A stretch of 38,673 bases of DNA from Lachnospiraceae bacterium (GTDB taxonomy: Bacteria > Bacillota > Clostridia > Lachnospirales > Lachnospiraceae). The stretch is taken from the NCBI GenBank assembly GCA_028689655.1, contig JAQVCT010000025.1, forward strand, positions 1-38,673, written 5' to 3'. Under the pieces are notes generated by a model. It saw nothing but the letters and a program-made list of their open reading frames with translations. It was not told the DNA's origin and searched no databases. Below are positions 7,903 to 17,800 of the stretch, piece after piece (within the stretch, counting starts at the first letter, position 1; each line of letters opens with the position of its first letter). A program made the position numbers and the translations under genes.

Positions 7903-10827
7903 TTAATCCTTTCTCGCTATCCTCGCATGTATTCCCGTCAATATGGTGAGAAGCCCCGAAAAGCATCCCACCGCAGGGATCAGATGGGTCGCGCTCATAA
8001 GTGTTCCCATAATGGCAGGCCCCACAGATTCTCCAATATTTTCTGTAAAATTATAGATTCCCATCCCATAGTCTTCCCCGTACTGTTTCGTGGCAGGCAG
8101 ACTTGTATAATAAGTCTGCTGTATGGATTTGCCAAAGCTGTTGGAGAAACTGAGCACCAGAAGTGCCACAATCAGACCATACAGATTGGGTGAACATGCG
8201 AACACCAGCAGCGCGATAGGGTTTAACAGGCTTGCAAAGTACATGGCATTTTTATGAAATCTCTGTAGCATAAAGGAGGTGATCCTGTTCCCAAAATAGC
8301 TGGGCAAAACCGCATAAATCATGTAAATAATAGATACCACTGTCTCACTGAGATGATGGGCATCACAGAAAATCGGAACATAGAAAAATACAAATCCGTT
8401 CAGAAGAATATAGGGATTCTGAATGAGCGTCATAAAACTGATGACCTGTTTGTCCTTTAGAAATACTGTGGTCTTTCCCTTGGGTGCTCTGTCATCCGAT
8501 ATGAGAACCTGGCTCATTTTCGCAAATTGTTTATAGGATACGAAGCATATGAACGCCGTGATGATCCATATGCCTAACTGGACAAAGAACACATTTCTCT
8601 GACTGATCCAGGATGCCAGCGTGGCACCCAGCATCATTCCGAAATTGATACCTGAAAAACTGGCTGCATTATATGTGGCAAATCCCTCTGCGCGGTCTGC
8701 CTCATCGGGAAGTGCCGCCAGTAATATGTAGATAGCATTCATGACAATACCTTCACCGATACCATCCAGGATCTGCCCCGCAAATATTCCAATATAGGTG
8801 GGAAATACTGCCATACAGAAGCTGCCCATCCCTGTGAATAAGATACTGCACATAATCAGTTTCTGAAAACCAAATCTCCGTAGCAGATGGGAGCAGAACA
8901 GGGACATCACACCAATGATGAAGAGATTCACCGTGATGGGAATGGAGGCTCCAAGCTCCTGCAGTACCCCCGGCAGATTCTTCGTATGACGCATAATATA
9001 TACCGGCAGGAATGTGGTGGCCATATTATATGCCGTGAATACGAAGAATACCTGCAGCCGCACCACATGTCCCGGGAAAGGCGTTTTCCTGACCTTCGAC
9101 TCATATCTGTATCTCTCATAGCCGAACGCAAAGGAATTCATCTCCCCCACCGCAAGCCACAGCAGGATCACGATAATGATCAGCATGGTGTAGATGGAAT
9201 GGCGCATGGTACTGATCATATCCGATACCACTACAGTCTCTGTACCCACCGCCACAACGGCAGCTACATTTCCATCACCATTGAGCACTGGAACCTTTAC
9301 GTAAATATAGTTTCCCGTAATGTCATCTTTTCCATCATTCCATACCTTCTCATGGGTCTGATAGACCTTAATGACCTCCTGAGTCTCCACATCATCCAGG
9401 GGATAATAGGTTCCTATGGATTGATCCAGGTAGGCAATTGCGTAAGCTTTCCCGGCACCATCATACCGTAGGATGTTGCAATAGATCTGACGGTTGCTAT
9501 CCAGTCTGTCATCTATGATATTCTCCATGGTACGAATCACATTCTGATAATGTACATTTCCAAAATCAGAAGCCTGATTGATCTCCTGAATATCCGCTGC
9601 ATTCATTTCATTTGCAATGGCGTAAGCGGACATCTCTATCTGATTATAGATACGTTCCCTGTAGATTCCCTCAAATTTGGATAGCAGATTGTACACCAGT
9701 ACCACCGAAGTTATCACAAGGGAACAGATGATCAGAATACTCATCATCTGTATGGTGGACAAATGAATCTTTCGCAGAAGGAACAGCAGTCGCAGCAGAA
9801 TTATCATGCCAATAAGTGCCATCAATCCCCATAGCAGCAATATCATATAAGCAAGTGCTCTGTCTCCTGACTGTATCAGGGGATGACTGATGGTCTGTAG
9901 GATCCGACCCTTTTCGAACCTGGAGACCTCATCATCATTTGCGATCCAGATCTGTTGATTCTCATTGACAGATACATAATAAGTCGCCTGTTTCAGTTCT
10001 ACAGACGCATCATGTGTACCTGCTTTTATTCTTTTTACTTCATTTCCACGAATATCTGTATAGTAGATATCTCCTGTTTCCGTGACACAGAACTGATAAG
10101 GAATCTCGGATGCATCCCCTTCATACACTTGACTGCATTCCTTATCTTTCAGGTAGGATATAATTCCATTCTTGTCCAGGATATATACCTCATCCCCCGC
10201 AATATGGATGTCTGCTATGCGGTGAAAGGCATTCTGATACTCCAGTATTTCACTGGACTGTTCGCCCCCATTCAACTGCTTCTGAACGACTTCCACATTG
10301 GTATCATAAGAAATAGCATACTTTAATACACCTTCCGATACTGATATACCATAGATGCGGTGCTTGTCTATGGCATCTGTATAGATATCATCCCGCAGAG
10401 TCTCTCTGTATGCTCCGACAGCACTGTACACGAGAATTGCCTCCCTGCACACCCGCATACCGTCCCACTGCCCTTCCTTGATATAGATGTTTCCTTCCTC
10501 ATCCACTGTGAAATCATCTACATAAGTAAAGGTGTCTTTCTCTCTGCTGTTTCCCCGTATGGAGAACTCCAGCTCCCCCTTTTCATTCATGACCAGAAGA
10601 CGGCTGTGTCCACTGTCCAACACGTAGATGCGGTTTCCATATTCCTTTACCATACACGCCGATTTCAGGGTTTCCTGCCGCTCCACAGGGAATCTGAACC
10701 GTGGAAAAAGCCATAACAGCAAAACGGACAGGATGAAAAATGCCAGTATCACTATCAGATCTGCCCTGTATATTCTGCCGCTGTTCAAATAATCAGAAAG
10801 CCAGTTTTTCCGTGTCTTTTGTTCCAT
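7903..10827 (-). CDS. Beta-propeller-like / Cache-like sensor fused to an MFS transporter
   Basis: This 974-residue membrane protein has an unusual build. TM1 (~24-44) precedes an extracellular region (~50-320) of repeated short blades such as NRIYVLDSGHSRLLVMNEKG, NIYIKEG, EVYILDKNG and DIYYTDIRGNEVKRI, which look like an NHL/SMP-30-type propeller. Two TM segments follow (~326-348, ~359-377), then a Cache-like extracellular domain (~380-540; ERIYNQIEMSAYAIANEMN to GDGNVAAVVAVGTE) and another TM (~546-562). From ~585 to the end is a full MFS-like permease: FQKLIMCSILFTGMGSF, GQILDGIGEGIVMNAIYILL and GINFGMMLGATLASW are recognisable. ATG at 10827 is preferred because GAGG lies 6 nt ahead. It overlaps the upstream gene by 35 bp and ends 5 nt before the phosphatase gene. 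The substrate is unknown. Confidence 0.85.
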   Translation of the reverse strand: MEQKTRKNWLSDYLNSGRIYRADLIVILAFFILSVLLLWLFPRFRFPVERQETLKSACMVKEYGNRIYVLDSGHSRLLVMNEKGELEFSIRGNSREKDTFTYVDDFTVDEEGNIYIKEGQWDGMRVCREAILVYSAVGAYRETLRDDIYTDAIDKHRIYGISVSEGVLKYAISYDTNVEVVQKQLNGGEQSSEILEYQNAFHRIADIHIAGDEVYILDKNGIISYLKDKECSQVYEGDASEIPYQFCVTETGDIYYTDIRGNEVKRIKAGTHDASVELKQATYYVSVNENQQIWIANDDEVSRFEKGRILQTISHPLIQSGDRALAYMILLLWGLMALIGMIILLRLLFLLRKIHLSTIQMMSILIICSLVITSVVLVYNLLSKFEGIYRERIYNQIEMSAYAIANEMNAADIQEINQASDFGNVHYQNVIRTMENIIDDRLDSNRQIYCNILRYDGAGKAYAIAYLDQSIGTYYPLDDVETQEVIKVYQTHEKVWNDGKDDITGNYIYVKVPVLNGDGNVAAVVAVGTETVVVSDMISTMRHSIYTMLIIIVILLWLAVGEMNSFAFGYERYRYESKVRKTPFPGHVVRLQVFFVFTAYNMATTFLPVYIMRHTKNLPGVLQELGASIPITVNLFIIGVMSLFCSHLLRRFGFQKLIMCSILFTGMGSFCMAVFPTYIGIFAGQILDGIGEGIVMNAIYILLAALPDEADRAEGFATYNAASFSGINFGMMLGATLASWISQRNVFFVQLGIWIITAFICFVSYKQFAKMSQVLISDDRAPKGKTTVFLKDKQVISFMTLIQNPYILLNGFVFFYVPIFCDAHHLSETVVSIIYMIYAVLPSYFGNRITSFMLQRFHKNAMYFASLLNPIALLVFACSPNLYGLIVALLVLSFSNSFGKSIQQTYYTSLPATKQYGEDYGMGIYNFTENIGESVGPAIMGTLMSATHLIPAVGCFSGLLTILTGIHARIARKD

Positions 10828-12118
10828 AATCCGCCTCATTCATGTATTTTTTATATGGCAATGAAGTGTGAAAGATCGTATTGATGCCATCGTCACTCAG
10901 TATCTCCGGATAGAGCACTGCCGCCAGCGTGATATCGTTCTTATGAGCCAGCCTGCATTTCCTGTAAGAATCCGTCTCGTCCAGGCAGTCTACCTGGATA
11001 ATGTTGGTGATTCCGTACAGATAGTAGGGTAATGCCGGCATGGATATGTAATCTTTGATGGATTCCATCTTCTGTGGAATTGCAGTAATTTTCCGCAGTA
11101 CATGATTGCGTTCAATATAGGACTTTCTTTTCTCATAATAGGTATTACACAGGGAAGTATCCCTTTCGTGAACCACGGTCACTGCTGTTTCAGGATAGCA
11201 CTCTTTCAGTTTCTTTATCACTTTCAGATACATATCCGTTATCTGATAAGAGATTTTTCGGAATTTTTTCAGAATATGTTCCCTTTTCCCTGCCTCCATA
11301 TCCACCAGCATATTGGATAAATATTTGGCATAGGACATATCCGGAATGGGGATCACTACCCGCCCCCGGAAAAGGGAGGCGATCTCGAACAAATATAACA
11401 TACTGTCATACTCCTGAGTGGTGACCCCCGCCTTATGATTTACAAATGTGATATCTTTCACTTCTTTGCTGTGCTTCTCCAGGAAATCTGCCATCTCCAT
11501 GGTCTCATTCTGATAGTTGCGCCCTATACTGTAGTCGAAGCTGTAGCATTCTCCATCATCAAGTTCAACGTTCATATCTACTTCATGCTCTCCGAAAAGA
11601 CACGGTCCACCCTCAACGGCTATTTTTTCCTTATGCACAAAAGCATCCTGAATCTGTTCCAGACTTTCTATAAAAAAGGGCATCTCACTTTTGTAAGAAA
11701 ATGAAATGTCCTTCCACCCAGGTATGACATGACTCATCTGACTGTCAGAGACACCGTATACACAATTTTTATATTGTATGACATCCTGTATGATCTGCAG
11801 TTCCCTCTCCCGCTCATTGATCCTGTTCTTTAAGTCTTTCTTCCGGGTGCGCAGATGTAGTATGGTATCCACCTGGAGGTGTTCTTTATCATCCATACGC
11901 TTGATTTCCCGTATCTCTCCCTGCACGGATTCATATTCCTGCCGCAATTCTTTCAGTGCCGTATCCATGGAGGTATTCTGCTCGCGCCGCACTTCCACCT
12001 CCTGGAAAAAAGGCCCTGCGAAAAAAGGGAAATCCAGCACCTCCTGATATTGTTCCTGTAACTTTATGTTCGTTAAACCACAATTTTTATCTTCCAGTAA
12101 TTTTCTTATTGTCAGCAT
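10793..12118 (-). CDS. Unrecognised 441-aa protein in the signalling module
   Basis: I do not recognise a family. The protein is soluble, with no signal peptide or TM segment. Residues ~50-115 are strongly helical and charged (ALKELRQEYESVQGEI, LRTRKKDLKNRINERERE), consistent with a coiled coil. The central and C-terminal part is mixed alpha/beta with acidic patches (MNVELDDGECYSFDYSIG; RGRVVIPIPDM). AGGGA precedes the ATG by 7 nt. It starts 17 bp after the anti-sigma gene and its end overlaps the MFS-fusion start by 35 bp, so it is translated with both. The context suggests a role in the same signalling pathway, but nothing in the sequence shows what. Confidence 0.8.
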   Translation of the reverse strand: MLTIRKLLEDKNCGLTNIKLQEQYQEVLDFPFFAGPFFQEVEVRREQNTSMDTALKELRQEYESVQGEIREIKRMDDKEHLQVDTILHLRTRKKDLKNRINERERELQIIQDVIQYKNCVYGVSDSQMSHVIPGWKDISFSYKSEMPFFIESLEQIQDAFVHKEKIAVEGGPCLFGEHEVDMNVELDDGECYSFDYSIGRNYQNETMEMADFLEKHSKEVKDITFVNHKAGVTTQEYDSMLYLFEIASLFRGRVVIPIPDMSYAKYLSNMLVDMEAGKREHILKKFRKISYQITDMYLKVIKKLKECYPETAVTVVHERDTSLCNTYYEKRKSYIERNHVLRKITAIPQKMESIKDYISMPALPYYLYGITNIIQVDCLDETDSYRKCRLAHKNDITLAAVLYPEILSDDGINTIFHTSLPYKKYMNEADYGTKDTEKLAF

Positions 12119-12135
12119 TTTTTATCCCTATCATT

Positions 12136-12594
12136 TCATGACTGATTTCTTTTCCACTTTTTCTCCATGGTGAAAATATTTCGACCATTGGCATATTCAT
12201 AAGATACTTCATCCATTGACTGTTTTACCATAAAGATGCCCAATCCCCCGATCTTCCTTTCCTCCCCACCCAAGGTAACATCCGGATCTGCTCTTTGTAA
12301 TGGATCAAATGGCTTTCCCTCATCCTCAAAACGAATCGTCAATCTGCTTTCCTGATTATTTTCCTCGCTGCTGTGTAACCTGACCCACACATATCCCCTT
12401 TCCCTGTAAGCGTAGTGTGCTATATTTACGAAAATTTCCTCCACACATATCATGACCATGACACGAATTGATTCATCACAACGAACTTCATTCATATATG
12501 CTTCCATATACGTCATCACCTGATCCAGCTGATCCACATCCGCTAATACTTTATATTCCTTTTCGTTTTCCATACGAAAGCTGCGCCTTTCCAT
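12136..12594 (-). CDS. RsbW/SpoIIAB-like ATP-binding anti-sigma protein (GHKL fold)
   Basis: This 152-residue protein carries the HATPase_c_2 signature of anti-sigma serine kinases. The N-box is ICVEEIFVNIAHYAY, with the metal-binding Asn. The G1 box is RFEDEGKPFDP and the G2 box is GGLGIFMVKQSMD. Known relatives phosphorylate a STAS antagonist and sequester a sigma factor or other partner when the antagonist is phosphorylated. Here the STAS protein at 23548 and the PP2C enzyme at 6248 would be the natural partners; no sigma factor gene is visible. An alternative start at 12573 would give 145 residues; neither start has an ideally spaced ribosome site. An intrinsic terminator sits just upstream, so expression may depend on readthrough. 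Confidence 0.92.
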   Translation of the reverse strand: MERRSFRMENEKEYKVLADVDQLDQVMTYMEAYMNEVRCDESIRVMVMICVEEIFVNIAHYAYRERGYVWVRLHSSEENNQESRLTIRFEDEGKPFDPLQRADPDVTLGGEERKIGGLGIFMVKQSMDEVSYEYANGRNIFTMEKKWKRNQS

Positions 12595-12623
12595 AATCTT
12601 GAATAACTGTTCCTTCTTAAATC

Positions 12624-12675
12624 AAAAAAACGGCTTTATATTTGTATTTTAAAGGAATCACACAATTATAAAGCC
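12624..12675 (-). terminator. Intrinsic terminator between the membrane-protein and anti-sigma genes
   Basis: The minus strand carries a perfect 9-bp stem GGCTTTATA/TATAAAGCC (12667-12675 with 12632-12640) enclosing 26 nt, with a further 4-bp inner stem. It is followed by G and seven T residues (12624-12630). This should end the transcript of the 547-aa membrane protein, or of the CIS operon. No obvious promoter separates it from the anti-sigma gene 30 bp on, so it may act as an attenuator. Confidence 0.75.
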
Positions 12676-12698
12676 ACTTTTTATCTTTTTCCCCTTCT

Positions 12699-14342
12699 TT
12701 ATCTGCCGATTTTCACCACAGGGTTAAGCCCTAACTCGTCGTTATATCCCAGGGTGATCATGTCTCCTTCGTGATATTTCACGATACCAATGAGTTCCTG
12801 ATTAGCCATATCCATATCGAAGATATCCTCAGAACCATCCACGCAGACATAGTAATGGGTATTTCCCTCCAGTACGATGGGGGCTATGGCGGTAATCTTT
12901 CCGGTAATGGTCTTCACGTCCGATGCCAGTTCACTGACGATACCATTGGTGTTCAATAACTGTACATATTGTTTCTCACACTCTTTTACCGTATCTCCTA
13001 TGGCAACCCACTGATATTTCTGTACATTGACCATTGCGTATTTTTTCACAAGTCCTGCATCATCTTTCAATGCCATGAAATAGGTAGGCTCGTTGGCGAT
13101 ATTCAGCAACAGCGGGAAGGTCGCCTGATATCCCAGATTCTGTACCTGTCCTTCTGCGGAGGACATGGCAGAGTCTTCGATGGCACCCTCCACCTTATAA
13201 TATCTGGTCTCCATGGTTCTCTGATTCATCAGCACGAATCCTACGTTAGACTGGTCTCCAGATACAGAAGTGATTCCCGTGTAGACCCATACATCGTCTT
13301 CCAGTGCAATATAATTGTATCCGTTTGTGGACTGCAGACAATCTTTCTGTCCCAGCACGCTGTTCCAGTAGCCATGCTTTAAGATACCGGAATAATCATA
13401 GAGGTTTACCAACAGCTCTGCAGAATAGACCTTGTCCACCCACTGTGGAACATCCTCCACGGGATAATCCGTACATTCTCCTGTGATGGCATTGCAGATT
13501 ACCACATTGCCCACGGTCTGTCCACCGAAGAGACCAATATTAAATTTCTTCACCGGGCAGATCCAGTATGGCACATCATCATCCCCGATTTCAAAAGAAA
13601 TCTGTTCATCAAAGATGTAGGTGGGATAACGGAAACGCAGATGACGATAGAGATTGCGGTTAAAATATTCGGACTTGGAATACTTAATACCCTGCTCCAG
13701 CTTCACACATTCAGTATTCTGATTGGTCATGTTGATCATGATATAAGCGGGAATGCCCTCGCTCTGGTTGGTGAGCCATTTGATCGGGCTGGCATAGACT
13801 AGCGGTGCCACGCGCACAGGGTTGTCCTTATAATTGATCTGGGCATATTCATTGCTCACCTCGAACTGGGATACCATGTCCACCATGCTGCCCATCTTAC
13901 GATTCCCCAGAAGTGCCGCAGAATCACGGTCTAATAATGGAATGGTATTAAAGTCAACTTCCTTGATATCATCTGTAAAGTTGCGCTCCTCTATGGTCAG
14001 CAGTTCCTGGTACTTTTTCGCATTGACGAATGTGGAGGACAGAATACTGCCGGCAATATACACCACGATCAATGCAATCAGCAGACCGATGAGGAACTTC
14101 ACCAGCTTTGACAGCTTCATCTCCTTCCAATCCACATGGAGCATGTTGTTCTCTACCATATGCTCCGGCTTTATCACATCCTTCAGTGCCAGCACGATGA
14201 TGATCACCGCTAATCCCAGCAGGATGAAGGACCAGAAACCCGCAGCATGTATGTTGATCGCTGGTAGTGTCACATAATAATAGATGAATGCAACGATAAA
14301 GGTTATAATTCCCATAATACAATATCTTTTTGTTTTCTTCAT
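12699..14342 (-). CDS. Three-TM membrane protein with large extracytoplasmic domain, function unknown
   Basis: I cannot assign this 547-residue protein to a named family with confidence. Three hydrophobic helices lie in the first ~105 residues: ~8-28 (GIITFIVAFIYYY), ~33-55 (WSFILLGLAVIIIVLAL) and ~80-104 (FLIGLLIALIVVYIAGSIL). The remaining ~440 residues are soluble and beta-rich, probably extracytoplasmic, with repeated strand-turn segments (IPAYIMINMTNQ, VPYWICPVKKFNIGLFGG, NEPTYFMALKDD). The end (KITAIAPIVLEGNTHYYVCVDG) looks like a small beta barrel. AAGGGG and AGG precede the ATG. It lies directly after the 56-bp repeat array and just before an intrinsic terminator, so the array would be the leader of its mRNA if the candidate promoter at 14767 is real. 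It might anchor or sense for the CIS, but that is conjecture. Confidence 0.85.
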   Translation of the reverse strand: MKKTKRYCIMGIITFIVAFIYYYVTLPAINIHAAGFWSFILLGLAVIIIVLALKDVIKPEHMVENNMLHVDWKEMKLSKLVKFLIGLLIALIVVYIAGSILSSTFVNAKKYQELLTIEERNFTDDIKEVDFNTIPLLDRDSAALLGNRKMGSMVDMVSQFEVSNEYAQINYKDNPVRVAPLVYASPIKWLTNQSEGIPAYIMINMTNQNTECVKLEQGIKYSKSEYFNRNLYRHLRFRYPTYIFDEQISFEIGDDDVPYWICPVKKFNIGLFGGQTVGNVVICNAITGECTDYPVEDVPQWVDKVYSAELLVNLYDYSGILKHGYWNSVLGQKDCLQSTNGYNYIALEDDVWVYTGITSVSGDQSNVGFVLMNQRTMETRYYKVEGAIEDSAMSSAEGQVQNLGYQATFPLLLNIANEPTYFMALKDDAGLVKKYAMVNVQKYQWVAIGDTVKECEKQYVQLLNTNGIVSELASDVKTITGKITAIAPIVLEGNTHYYVCVDGSEDIFDMDMANQELIGIVKYHEGDMITLGYNDELGLNPVVKIGR

Positions 14343-14374
14343 TTTCCTGTTTCCCCTTTTTGAATAATATAAGC

Positions 14375-14766
14375 ATTAACGTCATGCTCTTTGAGCATTC
14401 CTGACACAGATTACTTTGTAATCTGGTCATATTAACGTCATGCTCTTTGAGCATTCCTGACACAGATTACTTTGTAATCTGGTCATATTAACGTCATGCT
14501 CCTTGAGCATTCCTGACACAGATTACTTTGTAATCTGGTCATATTAACGTCATGCTCTTTGAGCATTCCTGACACAGATTACTTTGTAATCTGGTCATAT
14601 TAACGTCATGCTCTTTGAGCATTCCTGACACAGATTACTTTGTAATCTGGTCATATTAACGTCATGCTCCTTGAGCATTCCTGACACAGATTACTTTGTA
14701 ATCTGGTCATATTAACGTCATGCTCTTTGAGCATTCCTGACACAGATTACTTTGTAATCTGGTCAT
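14375..14766. repeat. Seven 56-bp tandem repeats, each with two perfect hairpins
   Basis: Units start at 14375, 14431, 14487, 14543, 14599, 14655 and 14711; the period is exactly 56 bp. Copies differ only at one T/C position (C in units 3 and 6), which falls in a loop. Each unit holds ATGCTC-TTT-GAGCAT (6-bp stem) and CAGATTAC-TTT-GTAATCTG (8-bp stem). The 8-bp stem extends by a further TGAC/GTCA with one bulged base. In unit 1 these lie at 14384-14398 and 14407-14425. The array fills most of the 502-bp gap between the 2586-aa gene and the membrane-protein gene. The period is not a multiple of three, and there are no unique spacers, so it is neither coding nor a CRISPR. Confidence 0.97.
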
Positions 14767-14775
14767 ATTATAACA
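14767..14775 (-). promoter_or_regulatory. Extended -10 promoter-like motif at the head of the repeat array
   Basis: The minus strand reads TGTTATAAT, a perfect extended -10 (TGnTATAAT), directly upstream of the first repeat as transcribed. No good -35 box lies 17 bp upstream. If used, the transcript would begin inside the first repeat and carry about 400 nt of hairpins ahead of the 547-aa membrane-protein gene. Confidence 0.35.
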
Positions 14776-14844
14776 CTTATATCATTCACATGGTTTGTTT
14801 TTTTATTTCCTGATTTTATATTATTTTGAAGTGTATCTGTATTT

Positions 14845-17800
14845 CTAACGATATTTTTTCTCCATGATGGCGTCAAATACCTGATTTGATGCATCTGCCG
14901 ATACATTTCCTATGAGGTCAGTAAGCCCCAGACTGCGAAGCACCATTGTGGATACCAGTTTCATATAGGGCATGCGCTCGTTAAAGCGACTGGCTGCAAA
15001 AAGTACAGATTCTACCATATTCATTCCCACATGAGTGGAAAGCTCTGTCATATCCTCAAAGCCATTTGCACTGATGAAAAAGTCCAATGCTTTCGACTGA
15101 TCCTTTTCTTCCATCCTGGCATCAACGCCTTGGGCTTTTAACTTTTCATCATATCTGCCCAGTGCCTCACCTACGTTATAATAACGATAGATCTTTTCCT
15201 TATCCTTATAATAGGTTCTCACAGCATTGATGATATGACCTGCCTCTTCTATTACGATCTTCAGCACACTGCCCAGCAGATTATTGCCTGTTCCCACTTC
15301 TGTGAGATCATTGGTAATATCTCCGATCAATGTGGCGATACTACTGGTAAGCTCATTAGACTGTACTAACTTTACCTGTTCCTCCGAAAGACTCATGGAT
15401 TTTTCATGTCTGCCAACGATATATGCCACCAGTCGTTTTTCCACCTCATCCTGCTTTCGTTCTGCCTCATGCATGACCTTCAGATCTTCCTCTTCTGTAT
15501 GGTTTGCATGAAGCTTCCCGCTCTCATCCTTAAACTTTTTCTTCTTGATTGCTGCATCGGCTACCTGTATTCCATCATTGACATACTGAACACCAGTGGC
15601 TATTTTACCTGCTTTATCCCGGATAACATCCGATGCGCCTAACCACTTCATCCCTTTATCTACATACTCTTTGGCAAAGAATTCTTCATCAAATACCCCT
15701 GATACCGTATCCGTCCATTCACTGATAGTGGCTGCTTTTCCTGCGAATCCAGCCTTATCTTCCTCCTTCTGAAATACCGTGATCTTACTGATCTCCCTAT
15801 TCCAGGATACCGGGAGGACGACATTTGCGATCTTTCTCAAAGGTCCCGGGATCTTCTCATTGATGCGGCTGCCTACACGACGGCCTGCAAATCTGGTAAT
15901 CCTGTTTCCGGCATTGTGAATATTCTGTCGAAGCAGGGTCATATCCTGTGCATAGGAGTCACCATGCATCAGATCGCCCTGGGAACGGTAGATCTCCGTA
16001 TTGCCTAATAATGTAATTCGCTCATTTTCGCCTCTGTTCACCATCTGCATGGCACGCATGAACAGCTTCCAGTCCACCGCGGTCTTTCTTTTCTCCTTGA
16101 AAATGCTATCCTCCGTGGAAACTTTGGCATACAGAGAGTCTGTCATCTCCTGATACGCATAGGTATCATCCAGCTGTGCCGACAGACTGCCGCGGATCGC
16201 CTGCTCATAATCACTTTTCAGCAGCTTCACACTTCCATGCTCCACATAGGTATCCAGCACTGCATTGCGCTCTGTTGGATTCACATAATCTCTGTCTTTC
16301 CATCCAAAGCGGTTCAGCATAATACCCTCTTTGGAAATGTCCACCAGATCTCTGTTGGCCATGGCTTTGATGAACAGGGTCTTCTGGCTCTCATTGAGGG
16401 TGAGATAGCCAGCCAGCAGATCATCTCTTCCATCTCTCTTTGCCTGCTCTGTAAAGAACTGATCCATGGATTTCATATCCGTAAAGGTTTTCTCCTGATC
16501 TCTGATCTCCCTGTAAGCAGCTTTCGCCTCCGGATTTCCGTATTTTGTTATCATATTCGCAGAATATGCCTGTTTTACAGCACTCATCTGAGATTTTTTA
16601 AGTTCCATCTCTTTCACAAAGCTGATTGCTTCCCCCAGCAGTTTCCAGTCATATGGCGTCTTCCGTTTGGCAATGGTGGTTTGCAGATGACTTTTGGTCA
16701 ATTCCACACCCCGAAGATCTACATCATCCCTTACCTGACTGGATTGTAACGCCAGGAAAGCTCTCTCCAGCATTCTGGTATCCATAGCCCGCTGGTAGAA
16801 ACGCTCCGACTGATATACATACTGAGACAGCATTTCCTCTCTCTTTTCCTGGTTCACATAGTCCGGCATCGTCCCCTTTGTCTTGTCATACCAGGATACC
16901 TTGGTGGAATAATCCAACAGCGTCCTGTCCTGCAATACCTGTACCAGCAGGACTTTTTCATTGTCATCCAGCTTCCTTAATAATTCACAGACCTTATTTT
17001 CTGTCCCTTCTACAGAGGAGAGCAATTCATTCTGCAATGTTTCAAAGGAAATATCTTTCTCTTTCTCTGCCAGTGAGACGGGTTTTTTACCCTGAATCTC
17101 CAGGATTTTCTCATAATCGTTCAGGGCATCCATATCTGCCGGAATTGCTTCCTGTCTGGAGCGTTCACAGACCTGTACGAACTGGATTGCTTTGTCAAAA
17201 TATTCCTGTTTAATGGTCATTTTCTGATCTTTTGTCTGTGTGAGCATCTCCAATGCCAGAGAATAAGGGATCGTCGTATCCGTCTTCTCACCTGCAATAT
17301 AGGAAGCGAGATATCTTTTCAGATTGACCTGAAGCTGCTCTTCATCCGCCTCATCATTGGTCAGCCGCATACTGCCTGTGGCATTCTCTCCATTGAGCAA
17401 CTGGGGCAATGCCAGCGTCAATGCAAATATTTGTCTCTTTTCAATGGTATCTAATTGTTGATTAAAGATCTTACATTGATCATCACTGGCATACTTTGTG
17501 AAAAATGTCTCAAACTGTATGCGATCCATGGTCGTATGGGCTCCAATCTCCGAAGCTCCCAGGCTGTCGCTTCCCACACCTTCCATAAGATTCTCCGAAT
17601 CCATCATGGCTCTGACCATAACGGAATCCGCGAAGAACCGCCGGAGCATGTCCGCCATTCCCGCCTCATTCAGTTCCCTGGTATCATCCAGTAATTCTGC
17701 CAGAAAGAAATCTGTGAGCCCTGCCTTCAGAAGCTTCTGTTCCGTCTCTGACCATGTCTCACTAGCCTGCTGCATATGTTCTGCCATCTCTTTGTCAATG

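Noticed and set aside
13969..14463. Minus-strand open frame through the first repeat units into the membrane-protein gene
   Set aside because: It overlaps the well-supported 547-aa gene in another frame, and the 56-bp period shifts frame each unit, so it is not a repeat protein.
14375..14766. CRISPR array
   Set aside because: The copies are contiguous at a 56-bp period with no unique spacers, and no cas gene is near.
14375..14766. CsrA-type binding sites in the single-stranded GGA between hairpins
   Set aside because: The transcript reads CAGGA rather than ANGGA, and the GGA is between stems, not in a loop.
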